Shown here piece after piece: positions 33,096-42,411 of a DNA stretch of 64,000 nucleotides; the stretch's first letter is position 1; every line of letters begins with the position of its first letter. The position numbers were made by a program, and so were the translations under genes. The stretch is taken from assembly GCF_004297105.1 (NCBI RefSeq), contig NZ_SCVE01000006.1, forward strand, positions 186,001-250,000. Reading direction: 5' to 3'. Under the pieces are notes generated by a model, which was not told the origin of the DNA, searched no databases, and saw only the letters and a list, made by a program, of their open reading frames with translations. This stretch comes from Herbiconiux sp. (GTDB taxonomy: Bacteria; Actinomycetota; Actinomycetes; Actinomycetales; Microbacteriaceae).

Positions 33096-34649
33096 TCAAT
33101 GGAAGTCGCGGATGAAGCGCTCGAACTCGGTGCGCCCGACACCCGTTCCCGTGACATCCGGAATGCGCAGCACCGTGAGGCCCGCATAGGGCGACGGCGT
33201 GCCGCTGAAGGCGTCGCGGATGTGCGACCACCCGACGGTCGTCGACGACCCCGTGCTGGTGAGGTTCTCGTGCAGCGCGTTCTCACCCTTCAGCGTCACG
33301 CCGGCGCGAGCGGCCGAATTCGCCACCCACGACACGAGCGAGGCGGCATCCGAGTACGCGTGCTTGCCGTCGTCCCACTCCCGGCCGTCGGGCATCTCGA
33401 GCGCCGTGAAGTGCAGGTTGATGTGGTGGGTGGGTGACACGCCACCGTCGCCGTGCACGTCGAGGTCGTGCACCATCGCCATGACACCGTCGTAGCCGTG
33501 GCCCGTGGAGGCACTGGTGTAGGCCTGATCGGTGTGCACGAGGCCGGCCGCGATCTCGGGAACCCGCTGCATGGGGCTCGACGTCATGGTCTGCCAGTGC
33601 ACCCCGGGGATCTTGATGCCGAGCGGCACCGATGCGAACGCACCGTCGAACGCCTTGATGGCCTGCAGCATCACGTCGCGCCCGTGCTGGAGCAGGCTCT
33701 CGCTGTACCAGCGCGTGAAGTCGCGACCGTAGGCGATCGACTTGTAAGACCCCGAGGTGATGAACCGCTCGTGGTCGGTGGGCGGCGAGATCATGCTGTA
33801 GGTGAGGCCCGGGATGCCCCAGGCGGTGCCCACCCCGGCCACCGAGCCGTAGCGCGCGACGGCCCAGTCGGCGAAGGCGCGCACGGCGGCGGGCCCGTAG
33901 CTCTGGAAGGTGCCGCGGTTCGGGTAACCCGCGGGGTCTCCCGCCACCTTCGAGTCGTGCTTGGCGTACGAGGGGTAGCGCAGCTCGCCCGCCGGGCCCC
34001 CGCTGATCGTGATCTCCTGGATGCGGCTGCGGTAGTCGGTGGCACCGGCGCTGTAGTGCGTCTCGAACGCGTTCATGAAGTCGCGCATGTCGTCGAGGGT
34101 GCGCTGAGCGCCCACGCCCCAGGGCGAGGGCGATTCGTAGTCGGTGTTGCCGTACTCGCTCACCCAGTAGTCCTCGACCGGCACGGGCGCGGCGCAGCCG
34201 GCGATGCCGCAGATCTGCTCGGGCTCCCACACCCAGTCGGGCAACGGGATCCAGCAGTCGTCGGACACGTTGTCGCCGCAGCGGTGGAACGACATCAGGG
34301 GAACCAGGTCGAGCCCGGCATCCGTGATGGCCTTGAACGCCTTGTCGTAGTAGCCCCAGTCGTAGCCGTCGCGGGTGGGTTCGGCCTTGCCCCACCACAC
34401 GTCCATCGCCACGGCATCGACGCCCTGCGACTCGGCGACGGAGAGCGAGGAGACGAACGATCGCCACTCGGGGCCGTCGGTGGCCCAGTCGGAGATCCAG
34501 AGCGGCGCCATGACGTTGACCGTCTGGGCGGCGCCCGACGCGGCCTGGGCCGGCGGTGCGGTGGGGGGTGCTGCCGTGAGGCCGGCAGCCAGGAGGGCGG
34601 TGGCCGCGAGGGCGAGACCGCCGCGGGTGAGGGTGGTTCTGATAGCCAT
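33096..34649 (-). CDS. Secreted beta-amylase (glycoside hydrolase family 14)
   Basis: A 517-residue secreted enzyme that would release maltose from the non-reducing ends of starch. A Tat/Sec-like signal (GGLALAATALLAAGLTAAPPTAPPAQAA) covers residues 1-38. The GH14 blocks are clear: GVDAVAMDVWWGKAEP, LMSFHRCGDNVSDDCWIPLP, the first catalytic glutamate E222 in GGPAGELRYPSY, and the second, E456, in LKGENALH. There is no obvious starch-binding module. TACCGT lies exactly 6 bp before the ATG, so the transcript may be leaderless. GH14 is uncommon in bacteria. Confidence 0.9.
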   Translation of the reverse strand: MAIRTTLTRGGLALAATALLAAGLTAAPPTAPPAQAASGAAQTVNVMAPLWISDWATDGPEWRSFVSSLSVAESQGVDAVAMDVWWGKAEPTRDGYDWGYYDKAFKAITDAGLDLVPLMSFHRCGDNVSDDCWIPLPDWVWEPEQICGIAGCAAPVPVEDYWVSEYGNTDYESPSPWGVGAQRTLDDMRDFMNAFETHYSAGATDYRSRIQEITISGGPAGELRYPSYAKHDSKVAGDPAGYPNRGTFQSYGPAAVRAFADWAVARYGSVAGVGTAWGIPGLTYSMISPPTDHERFITSGSYKSIAYGRDFTRWYSESLLQHGRDVMLQAIKAFDGAFASVPLGIKIPGVHWQTMTSSPMQRVPEIAAGLVHTDQAYTSASTGHGYDGVMAMVHDLDVHGDGGVSPTHHINLHFTALEMPDGREWDDGKHAYSDAASLVSWVANSAARAGVTLKGENALHENLTSTGSSTTVGWSHIRDAFSGTPSPYAGLTVLRIPDVTGTGVGRTEFERFIRDFH

Positions 34650-34661
34650 TCACCCACGGTA
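34650..34661 (-). promoter_or_regulatory. Leaderless -10 box for the beta-amylase gene
   Basis: On the minus strand TACCGT is followed by GGGTGA and the ATG at 34649. Confidence 0.45.
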
Positions 34662-34699
34662 GGTTCGCCGGGCCACCGCCCTGCCTGAGTACTTTGCAC

Positions 34700-36382
34700 C
34701 TACTCCCGGGAGTCGGTGCGGGCGGTGGCCGCCCGTGCGCCTGCCCGCATCCGCACGCCGACCAGCACGACGCCGGTCGCCATCACCAGCAGACCAAGGG
34801 GCGCCAGCGCCAGCGCGTCGTCCGCACCGGTCGCCGCCAGCGCGGCGGTGCCGTCTGCCGCGGGCTCCACCACGGACGGAGTCGTCGTCGGCGGAACCTC
34901 GGTGACCGGCGGAACCACACCGTTGATCGCGGACGTGTCATTGGCGAGCGACGCCGTCACCGACGCGATCGCGCCGAGCGAGATGCGCAACGCCTCGGGG
35001 CTGATGTTCTCGATGTCGTCACCCGCCTGGTGGTAGTTCGGGTCGTGGGTGATGCCCGCCGTGCCGCCGAACAGGCTGACCTGCTCCGCCGTCTTGACGT
35101 CATCCGCACCGGTGAAGAGCCCGGATGCCGGCACATCGTTCGCGATGAACGCGTCGTAGTCGCTGCGGCCGTCGAAGGCCGTGTCGATCCACGGCTGGCC
35201 GATCGAGTCGAAGTAGTCGGTGAGTGCCGCCTCCGTGGCGATCGAACCCTCGGGCACCTCGACCGGGGCCGGGAAGCTCGACTCGTTCGCGTCGTAGACG
35301 CTGATCACGTAGTTCGGCGAACCCACCATGTCGAAGTTCAGATACGTGGCGATCTCGTCGAGCGCGGCGGGGTCGTTCTCCACGAGGTCGTCGACGTAGT
35401 GCGTCGAGCCCACGAGGCCGACCTCCTCGGCACCCCACCAGGCGAACCGCACGGTGTTGTTGATGGTTCCGGATGCGGCCAGCTGCACGGCCGTCTCCAG
35501 GATCGCGGCCGACCCGCTGCCGTTGTCGTTGATGCCGGGCCCCTCGGGAACCGAGTCGAGGTGGGCGCCGAGCATCACCACGTTGTCCTTCACCGTGGAG
35601 TTCGGCGTCTCGGCGATGATGTTGAAGGTGTCGACCGTGGTGGTGGTCTCCTGCACCAGCAGGTCGACCGTCTGCGGGGTCGGTGAGGCGAGGTCGGCCA
35701 GCACGGCTGCGCCCTCGGCCTGCGTGATGCCGATCGACGGGATGTACTCGGGCAGCTGCTCGCCCAGGGTGCCGTTGAGCGGCCCGTCTTCGTTGTTGTA
35801 GACGAGCAGGGCGATCGCGCCGGCATCCGCGGCCGCGAGAGACTTCTCGGAGAAGGCGCAGATGCCGCGGCTCACCACCGCCACCTTGCCCGTGGCGTCG
35901 GCGCCCGCCCAGTCGGCCGCGGAGCATCCGGTGGCCGTCGTGGGCGCGACGAGCTCGGCGCCGACGATGCCGGCGGGGTCTGTCTCGGTGGTGCCCTCCA
36001 TGGGCACGCGGGCCGGAGCGGGGTCGACGCTGTCGCTGTCGGTGGTGACGCCGAGGAGCGTGATCTCGTACTCGTCGATCGCCTGCGTGGTGGCCTGGAA
36101 GTCCTGCCGCACCGGAGAGTAGCCGGCCGCTTCGAGCACGCTCTCGATGTACTCGCCGCTGGCCTCGTAGCCCGGAGTACCGATGGCGCGGTTGCCGGCG
36201 TTGGCATCCGCGATCGACTGGAGGGCCTCGAGGTGGTTCATGACGCCGGCCACGGTGACCCGGCTCTCGAGATCGTCGGGATCGACGGCGAAGGCGGCCT
36301 GCGTGCCGCCACCGACGATCGCAGCCAGCATCACCCCCGTTCCGATGCCGAATCCTGCGAGTCTCCGATGACTTCTGTGCAC
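34700..36382 (-). CDS. Sortase-anchored M28 family aminopeptidase with PA domain
   Basis: A 560-residue exported zinc peptidase. A signal peptide covers about residues 1-32. A protease-associated insert (about 140-250) contains CSAADWAGADATGKVAVVSRGICAF. The M28 metal ligands follow: H and D in GAHLDSVPEGPGINDNGSG, the Glu pair in WWGAEEVGLVGS, D in LNFDMVGS and H in NYHQAGDDI. The C-terminus has LAATG (about 515-519), a hydrophobic helix and an Arg-rich tail, a class E sortase signal, so it is wall-linked. The GTG start is preceded by AAGGGGAGC. Confidence 0.92.
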   Translation of the reverse strand: MHRSHRRLAGFGIGTGVMLAAIVGGGTQAAFAVDPDDLESRVTVAGVMNHLEALQSIADANAGNRAIGTPGYEASGEYIESVLEAAGYSPVRQDFQATTQAIDEYEITLLGVTTDSDSVDPAPARVPMEGTTETDPAGIVGAELVAPTTATGCSAADWAGADATGKVAVVSRGICAFSEKSLAAADAGAIALLVYNNEDGPLNGTLGEQLPEYIPSIGITQAEGAAVLADLASPTPQTVDLLVQETTTTVDTFNIIAETPNSTVKDNVVMLGAHLDSVPEGPGINDNGSGSAAILETAVQLAASGTINNTVRFAWWGAEEVGLVGSTHYVDDLVENDPAALDEIATYLNFDMVGSPNYVISVYDANESSFPAPVEVPEGSIATEAALTDYFDSIGQPWIDTAFDGRSDYDAFIANDVPASGLFTGADDVKTAEQVSLFGGTAGITHDPNYHQAGDDIENISPEALRISLGAIASVTASLANDTSAINGVVPPVTEVPPTTTPSVVEPAADGTAALAATGADDALALAPLGLLVMATGVVLVGVRMRAGARAATARTDSRE

Positions 36383-36458
36383 GTGGTGCTCCCCTTGTCG
36401 CGTGAACGTTTGTGGAAGACTACCCCCATCGGGGGGTCATTCTGCAAGAGGTAACGCG

Positions 36459-36812
36459 ATGGAAACACGCGTAGGCTCGGGCTCCACGATGACCGATCCA
36501 GACGATCCCACCAAGATGCGCAACCAGGCCTCGCTCACCACCTCGAGCGGCACGGTCTGGCTCGTGATCGGCGCACTCACGACGGCCATCACCGTGGTGC
36601 TGCTCTGGTCGCTTCAGCAGGTGAACTCGAGCGGAATCGCGCTCTGGGGCATCGTCGCGATCCTCCTGCTCTACGTGGCGATGGTGGAGGTGCGGCTGCT
36701 CGTGCGCACGGTGCGGCTGCGGCTCATCCTGATGGCGATCGCGTTCGGGGCCCTCACCGCGGTGGCGCTCGGGTGCGTCGTGATCATCGGAGTGACGGTC
36801 GTCGCACCCTGA
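36459..36812 (+). CDS. Small three-helix membrane protein, unknown function
   Basis: A 117-residue protein with a polar N-terminus (about 30 residues) and three hydrophobic helices (about 34-54, 61-78 and 88-115). I do not recognise the family. The ATG at 36459 has AAGAGG 8 bp upstream; an ATG at 36489 is an alternative. The spacer to the divergent M28 gene holds a small hairpin, ACCCCC/GGGGGT (36422-36437). It lies 39 bp upstream of a DMT permease on the same strand. Confidence 0.6.
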   Translation: METRVGSGSTMTDPDDPTKMRNQASLTTSSGTVWLVIGALTTAITVVLLWSLQQVNSSGIALWGIVAILLLYVAMVEVRLLVRTVRLRLILMAIAFGALTAVALGCVVIIGVTVVAP

Positions 36813-36851
36813 TCCTGCTCGAACGGATCCAGATTGTGTAACAATTACCGG

Positions 36852-37835
36852 ATGCTGCCCTATCTCGCCGTCGTGCTCGCCGCCGTGTGCTTCGGTACCA
36901 CGGGTACCGCGCAGGCCTTCGGTCCGGTCGACGCGTCGGCGGGCTCCGTCGGCGCGGCGCGGATCCTCATCGGCGGCGGCCTCCTGGCGCTGACAGCACT
37001 GGCGCTGCGCCTCCGCGCCGCCCGTTCCTCCGCCGAGACGTCCTACTCCGCGCCAGAACGTGCTCCTCGGTACGGATTCCGGCGTCTCGGCGGGTGGCCG
37101 ATCGTCGTCGGCGCACTCGGGGTGGTTGCCTATCAGCCGCTGTTCTTTCTCGGTGTGAGCGTGAACGGGGTTGCGGTGGGCACCGTCGTCGCTCTCGGGT
37201 CGGCACCCGTCATCACAGGGGTGATCGACTGGGCCATCCGGCGCCGCTTCCCCGGTGCGGTGTGGCTCGTGGCGACGGCCATCGCCATGGTGGGCGTCGC
37301 GCTGATCAGCGGTGTGCTGGCGCCGGGGGCGGCGGACGCGGCCGCGGGCACTGCCTCCGCCATCAGCCTCCCCGGTCTCGCCGCCTCGATCGGGGCCGGC
37401 GCCTCCTACGCGGTGTACACCCTGGCCAGCAAAGCGCTCCTAGAACGCGGCTGGACGGCGAGCGGCACCATGGGCTCGGTGTTCGGCCTGGCCGCGCTGC
37501 TCAGCATCCCGCTCCTGCTCGCCACCGACACCCGCTGGCTGTTCACCGGTCCGGGCCTCGCTCTGGCCCTCTGGCTCGGCGTGATCACCACCACCGTCGC
37601 CTACCTGCTGTTCGGCTGGGGCCTCGCCCGCCTCCCGGCCTCGACGGTGTCGACCCTCACCCTCACCGAGCCGCTCACCGCCACTCTGCTGGGCACCCTC
37701 GTGCTCGGCGAGACCCTCACGGCGATGGCAGCCGTGGGCCTCGCCGTTCTCGCGGTCGGCCTCGTCGTTCTGGCCGCCCCGCGGCGCCCCCTACGGCCGG
37801 TTGCCCGCCTCAGCGGCGGCGCTGCGTCACGATGA
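36852..37835 (+). CDS. EamA/DMT family transporter
   Basis: A 327-residue drug/metabolite-type permease with ten helices arranged as two EamA repeats. LPYLAVVLAAVCFGTTGTAQA opens the first repeat, and the second ends in LTLTEPLTATLLGTLVLGETLTAMAAVG, the typical EamA C-terminal block. The substrate is unknown; amino-acid or purine export is common for relatives. ATG at 36852 was chosen because it starts directly at helix 1. A small inverted repeat, GTAACAATTAC (36838-36848), precedes it. Its last 26 bp overlap the convergent GH63 gene. Confidence 0.88.
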   Translation: MLPYLAVVLAAVCFGTTGTAQAFGPVDASAGSVGAARILIGGGLLALTALALRLRAARSSAETSYSAPERAPRYGFRRLGGWPIVVGALGVVAYQPLFFLGVSVNGVAVGTVVALGSAPVITGVIDWAIRRRFPGAVWLVATAIAMVGVALISGVLAPGAADAAAGTASAISLPGLAASIGAGASYAVYTLASKALLERGWTASGTMGSVFGLAALLSIPLLLATDTRWLFTGPGLALALWLGVITTTVAYLLFGWGLARLPASTVSTLTLTEPLTATLLGTLVLGETLTAMAAVGLAVLAVGLVVLAAPRRPLRPVARLSGGAASR

Positions 37836-40470
37836 GGTGCGCCACGAGCGCCGTCCACCCCGTCTGGTGCGAGGCGCCGAGCCCCTGCCCGGTGTCGCCG
37901 TGGAAGTACTCGTAGAAGGCGATGTTGTCGCGCCAGCGCGGGTCGGTGGAGAGCAGGGGGTAGCGGGCATCCGCCGGCCGCGGCGCGACTCCGTCGGAGC
38001 GGAACAGCGAGATCAGCCGGTCGGAGAGATCGTCGGCGATCTCACCGAACGTGTGCGTCTGCCCTGATCCGGCCGGGTATTCCACCAGGTGCGTCTCGCC
38101 GAGGCTCTCGTCGTAGCCCCGCAACGACTCGATGATGAGGGTGTTCAGAGGGAACCACACCGGACCCCGCCAGTTCGAGTTGCCGCCGAAGAGCCCGGAT
38201 GTCGACTCCCCCGGTTCGTAGTCCACCACCGCCTCCACGCCGTTCACCTGCACCCGGAACGGATGCTCGCGGTGCCAGGCGGAGATGCTGCGGATACCGT
38301 AGGGCGACAGCATCCGCTCATCGGCGAGCACCTTGCCGAGGATGCGCTCCAGCCGCTCCGGCGTCACCAGCGCGAGCAGGCTCTTCACCTCATCGGTGCG
38401 GCTCCGGATGTGCACCGACGTCGCATAGGCCGGGTACCGCGCGAGGAACGCGGCACCCCGCGCCACGAACTCCTCGAGCGCCCCCATGTGCGAGCGTGCG
38501 AACACGAGCGCCGAGGTCACCGGCACGAGCCCCACCAGCGAGCGCACCCGCATCGGGATCGTGGTGCCGTCGGCGAGGTGCAGCATGTCGTAGTAGAACG
38601 CGTCCTCCTCGTCCCAGAGCCCGGCGTCGTTGGCCGAGCCCGCGATCACGAGGAAGTGCTCGAAGAACTTGGTGGCGACGTCCTCGTAGGCGGGGTCGTG
38701 CCGGGTGAGCAGCAGCGCCATGTCGAGCAGGTGCAGGGCGTAGGTGGCCATCCAGGCCGTGGCATCGGCCTGCTCGAGCACCCCCACCTCGGGCGGCAGG
38801 GTGGACCGGTCGAGCGGCGCGATGTTGTCGAGGCCCATGAAGCCGCCCTCGAAGAGGTTGTTGTCGCCGTGGTCTTTGTTGTTCGTCCACCAGGTGAAGT
38901 TCATCAGCAGCTTGTGGAACACCCGGCCGAGGAAGTGGTGGTCGCGACTGCCGTCGATCTCGAACACGCGCAGCGCCGCCCACGCCTCGATCGGCGGGTT
39001 GACGTCGCCGAAGTTCCACTCGTAGGCGGGCAACTGGCCATTCGGATGCATGTACCACTCGCGCAACATCAGCACCAGCTGCGCCTTCGCGAACTCCGGG
39101 TCGATGTGCGCCATGGTGACGCAGTGGAACGCGAGATCCCACGCGGCGAACCACGGATACTCCCACGGGTCGGGCATCAGGATGACGTCGTGGCTCGAGA
39201 GGTGCCGCCAGTCGCCGTTGCGGATGGCCCGGCGCCCCTCGGGCGGCGGCGGCGAGCTCGGGTCGCCCGCCAGCCAGCGGCGCACGTCGAAGTGGTAGAA
39301 CTGCTTGGCCCAGGTGAGGCCGGCGAACGCCTGGCGGGCGATCCGCGCATCCTGCTCCCCCGCCGCGGCAGGGATGACGTGGGCGTAGAACTCGTCGGCC
39401 TCGGCCTCACGACGCGCCAGCACCGAAGCGGCATCGTCGAACGCGGTGCTGGCCGGGCCCGCCTCCCGCGCCTCGCTCAGACGCAGACGGATGACGCGGC
39501 TCTCCCCCGCGGGCACGGTCAGCACCTGCTGGAACGCCGCCTTCGTACCCTCGCCGGCCGGGTTCACGGTGGGCGCGCCCGACACCACGAAGTCGTTGAT
39601 GCCGTCTTTGGGGTACGGCGACGTGGTGGGCTCGTCGAAGAGCCGCTCGGTGTTCGTCTCGTTCTCGCAGAACAGGGCGGTCGCGTCGAGCCCGTCGATG
39701 CGCAGCACCAGCTCTTCGGCGTCAGGCCGGTACGCCGTCAGCTCCGAGGGGGCCGTGCTGCGGATGACGGGCTTGCGCACCACGTCGGTGGGAGCATCCC
39801 ACGACCACACGTTGCGGAACCAGAAGCTCGGGAGCACCTGGATGGTGGCCTCATCCGGCCCCGCGTTCTCGACCGTGATCTGCATCACGAGGTCGTGCGG
39901 CCCGGCCTTCGCGTAGTCGACCGTGACCACCCAGTACCGGCCGTCGTCGAAGACTCCGGTGTCGACCAGTTCGTATTCGCCCTCGTCTTTTCCGCGGCCC
40001 TCATTGGTCTCGAGCAGATCGTCGTAGGGGAATTCGGCCTGCGGGTAGTGGTAGCGCCAGCGCTGCCAGGAGTGCGTGGGGGTGCCGTCGAGGTACCACC
40101 AGTACTCCTTGACGTCTTCGCCGTGGTTGCCCTCGGGGCCGGAGAGGCCGAACATCCGTTCTTTCAGGATGGGGTCGACGCCGTTCCAGAGCGCGAGGCC
40201 GAGGCACCAGCTCTGCCGCTGGTCGCAGAAGCCGGCCATGCCGTCTTCGTTCCAGCGGTAGGTGCGGGAGCGGGCGTGGTCGTGGGGGAAGGAGCGCCAG
40301 GCGTCGCCGTCGGCGCTGTAGTCCTCCCGAACGGTTCCCCAGGCACGTTCGGCGAGGTAGGGGCCCCAGTCGCGCCAGGAGGCCTCAGGAGCCGCACCCC
40401 GCGCATCCGCCTCGGCGAGCCGTCGTCGTTCGGCGCCCGGCGGCGCAGGCGGGGGTGTCTCGGAGACCAT
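37810..40470 (-). CDS. GH63-type glucosidase (MGH1-like glycoside hydrolase)
   Basis: An 886-residue cytoplasmic glycoside hydrolase of the (alpha/alpha)6-barrel GH63 type. The N-terminus ERAWGTVREDYSADGDAWRSFPHDHARSR is typical of bacterial relatives; HYHYPQ-like and NEDGMAGFCDQRQ follow, and the C-terminal barrel has YPWFAAWDLAFHC, GQLPAYEWNFGDVNPPIEAWA and NWRGPVWFPLNTLI. Known members cleave mannosylglycerate, glucosylglycerate or alpha-glucosides; which is used here is not evident. TAGGAT lies exactly 6 bp before the ATG (leaderless). There is no signal peptide. Confidence 0.87.
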   Translation of the reverse strand: MVSETPPPAPPGAERRRLAEADARGAAPEASWRDWGPYLAERAWGTVREDYSADGDAWRSFPHDHARSRTYRWNEDGMAGFCDQRQSWCLGLALWNGVDPILKERMFGLSGPEGNHGEDVKEYWWYLDGTPTHSWQRWRYHYPQAEFPYDDLLETNEGRGKDEGEYELVDTGVFDDGRYWVVTVDYAKAGPHDLVMQITVENAGPDEATIQVLPSFWFRNVWSWDAPTDVVRKPVIRSTAPSELTAYRPDAEELVLRIDGLDATALFCENETNTERLFDEPTTSPYPKDGINDFVVSGAPTVNPAGEGTKAAFQQVLTVPAGESRVIRLRLSEAREAGPASTAFDDAASVLARREAEADEFYAHVIPAAAGEQDARIARQAFAGLTWAKQFYHFDVRRWLAGDPSSPPPPEGRRAIRNGDWRHLSSHDVILMPDPWEYPWFAAWDLAFHCVTMAHIDPEFAKAQLVLMLREWYMHPNGQLPAYEWNFGDVNPPIEAWAALRVFEIDGSRDHHFLGRVFHKLLMNFTWWTNNKDHGDNNLFEGGFMGLDNIAPLDRSTLPPEVGVLEQADATAWMATYALHLLDMALLLTRHDPAYEDVATKFFEHFLVIAGSANDAGLWDEEDAFYYDMLHLADGTTIPMRVRSLVGLVPVTSALVFARSHMGALEEFVARGAAFLARYPAYATSVHIRSRTDEVKSLLALVTPERLERILGKVLADERMLSPYGIRSISAWHREHPFRVQVNGVEAVVDYEPGESTSGLFGGNSNWRGPVWFPLNTLIIESLRGYDESLGETHLVEYPAGSGQTHTFGEIADDLSDRLISLFRSDGVAPRPADARYPLLSTDPRWRDNIAFYEYFHGDTGQGLGASHQTGWTALVAHLIVTQRRR

Positions 40471-40482
40471 GCTGCGATCCTA
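40471..40482 (-). promoter_or_regulatory. Leaderless -10 box for the GH63 gene
   Basis: On the minus strand TAGGAT is followed by CGCAGC and the ATG at 40470. Confidence 0.5.
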
Positions 40483-40522
40483 GGGCCGCCGGATGGAGCC
40501 CCACCGCCAGGGTGCCGTGCGG

Positions 40523-40627
40523 AAACGACGGACTTCTTGGGCCCCTACGGCGAACGACGGACTCACGCACCGAATCCGCCGATGAACTCCGTCGAATCCG
40601 CGGCCGAACTCCGCCGATGCTCCGCCG
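40523..40627. repeat. Imperfect short repeats between sufU and GH63 genes
   Basis: AACGACGGACT occurs twice (40523-40533 and 40553-40563). It is followed by about five imperfect units of GAATCCGCCGAT/GAACTCCGCCGAT (40571-40627) running up to the sufU stop. The units are not strictly periodic and show no hairpin strong enough for a terminator. The stretch has no open frame of its own that looks coding. Confidence 0.5.
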
Positions 40628-41071
40628 CTACGCCGGCGTGGCCAGCGCGTGCTCCAGGGCCACCCACGGGAGCATGGCGCACTTGATGCGCGTGATGTAC
40701 CGCGAGACCCCGCCGAGCGCCACGGCGTCGCCGAGCAGCTCGTCGTCGCCGTCGATCGTGCCCTTCGACTGCATCAGCTCGCGGAACGCGTCGATGCGCC
40801 GCCGCACCTCGGCCTCCGGCAGCTCGTCGATGAGGTCGCTGAGCAGCGACGCCGAGGCCGTGGAGATCGAGCAGCCCTGCCCCTCCCACGAGATCGACGC
40901 GAGCGAGTCATCCGCCGCACGGTGCACCCGCAGGGTGACCTCGTCGCCGCAGGTGGGGTTGATCTGGTGCGACGAACCGGATGCGCCCTCCCGCAACCCG
41001 AAGCCGTGCTTCTCCTTCGCGTGGTCGAGGATGACCTGCTGATACATCCCCTCCAGCTCGCGCGACGCCAT
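40628..41071 (-). CDS. sufU: SufU-type iron-sulfur cluster assembly protein
   Basis: A 147-residue SufU/IscU-like protein. The zinc/sulfur ligands C41 and D43 (NPTCGDE), C67 (GQGCSIS) and C131 (IKCAML) are all present, with the SufU-specific insertion between the second and third cysteines. It works as the zinc-dependent sulfur acceptor of the cysteine desulfurase SufS. The ATG overlaps the sufS stop by one base (TGATG), so the two are translationally coupled. The sufBCD genes are not in the window. Confidence 0.93.
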   Translation of the reverse strand: MASRELEGMYQQVILDHAKEKHGFGLREGASGSSHQINPTCGDEVTLRVHRAADDSLASISWEGQGCSISTASASLLSDLIDELPEAEVRRRIDAFRELMQSKGTIDGDDELLGDAVALGGVSRYITRIKCAMLPWVALEHALATPA

Positions 41072-42411
41072 CAGGCGACCCGGAAGAAGGATCGGGAGTC
41101 GGCGACGGCCTCGATGGCGGCGTCGACCTCGGCGGTGGTGGTGTAGAGATACGCGCTCGCGCGGGTGGTGGCGGTGATGCCGTAGCGGCGGTGCACCGGT
41201 TGGGCGCAGTGGTGGCCCACGCGCACGGCGATGCCGCGATCGTCGAGGAACTGGCCCACGTCGTGGGAGTGGATGCCGTCGACCACGAAGCTGGCGAGAC
41301 CCACGCGCTCGGTTCGGGCATCCGGAGCCGGTCCGAGGATGCGCACGCCGGGGATGCCGGCGAGGCCCTCGTACAGACGCTGGCCGAGAGCGGCCTCCCA
41401 GGCCTCGATGCGGTGCATGCCGATGGCGTCGAGGTAGTCGCACGCGGTGGCGAGTGCAATGGCCTGCGACACGCGCTGCGTTCCGGCTTCGAAGCGCATG
41501 GGGGCGGGGAGGAACTCGGATTCGGTGAGGCCCACGGTGGTGATCATCGACCCGCCGGTGAGGAACGGCGGCAGCGCATTGAGCAGCTCGGAGCGGCCGT
41601 AGAGCACGCCGATGCCCGTGGGCGCGAGCATCTTGTGACCCGAGAACACGGCGAAGTCGACGTCGAGGGCGTGCAGGTCGAGCGGCAGGTGCGGCGCCGA
41701 CTGGCAGGCGTCGAGCACCACGAGGGCTCCGACGGCGTGCGCCAGATCGACGAGGCGCTCGACGGGGTTCACGGCGCCGAGCACGTTGGAGACGTGGGTG
41801 AAGGCCACGAGGCGGGTGCGGGCGCCGATGACGTTCGCGGCGGCATCCGGGCCCTCATCGAGACGGATGCGGCCCTCGTCGTCGAGGCCGATCACGCGCA
41901 GTGTGGCACCCGTGCGGAACGCGAGTTCCTGCCACGGCACGAGGTTGGCGTGGTGCTCGAGCTCGGTCACCACGATCTCGTCGCCCGGCCCGAGACGGAA
42001 GCGCGCAGCATCCTCCCCGCCGCGGCCGAGCGAGGCGTTCGACATCGAGTAGGCGAGGAGGTTGAGGCCCTCGGTGGCGTTGGAGGTCCAGACGATCTCG
42101 TCGTCGGCCGCGCCCACGAAGCGCGCCACGGTCGCGCGGGCGTTCTCGAAGAGCTCGGTGGCTTCGCCCGCGAGGGTGTGTGCGCCGCGGTGCACGGCGG
42201 CGTTCACGGTGTCGTAGTAGGCGCGCTCGACGTCGATCACGCTCTGCGGTTTCTGCGAGGTGGCGCCGGAGTCGAGGTACACGAGCGGATGCCCGTTCAC
42301 CTCCCGCGCGAGGATCGGGAAGTCGGCCCGGATGCGCGCGACCGCGGCGTCATCGAGGGCGCGGGTGTCGGGTTCCCGGGTGGAGGTCGGAGCATTCAGA
42401 TCGATCGTCAC
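41071..42411 (-). CDS. sufS: SufS-type cysteine desulfurase
   Basis: A 446-residue group II cysteine desulfurase that takes sulfur from cysteine for Fe-S cluster assembly. The PLP lysine K260 is in FSGHKMLAPTGIGVLYG; the persulfide cysteine C402 is in VRVGHHCAQPVHRRYG. H154 lies in TELEHHANLVPW. The GTG at 42411 gives a normal family length; the frame is open further upstream, but that sequence is not family-like. It is the first gene of the sufS-sufU pair, and upstream lies a 407-bp structured spacer. Confidence 0.92.
   Translation of the reverse strand: MTIDLNAPTSTREPDTRALDDAAVARIRADFPILAREVNGHPLVYLDSGATSQKPQSVIDVERAYYDTVNAAVHRGAHTLAGEATELFENARATVARFVGAADDEIVWTSNATEGLNLLAYSMSNASLGRGGEDAARFRLGPGDEIVVTELEHHANLVPWQELAFRTGATLRVIGLDDEGRIRLDEGPDAAANVIGARTRLVAFTHVSNVLGAVNPVERLVDLAHAVGALVVLDACQSAPHLPLDLHALDVDFAVFSGHKMLAPTGIGVLYGRSELLNALPPFLTGGSMITTVGLTESEFLPAPMRFEAGTQRVSQAIALATACDYLDAIGMHRIEAWEAALGQRLYEGLAGIPGVRILGPAPDARTERVGLASFVVDGIHSHDVGQFLDDRGIAVRVGHHCAQPVHRRYGITATTRASAYLYTTTAEVDAAIEAVADSRSFFRVA

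Noticed and set aside
38089..40686. Plus-strand open frame of 865 codons opposite the GH63 gene
   Set aside because: The codon pattern and composition are those of an antisense shadow; the minus strand has recognisable GH63 motifs along its full length.
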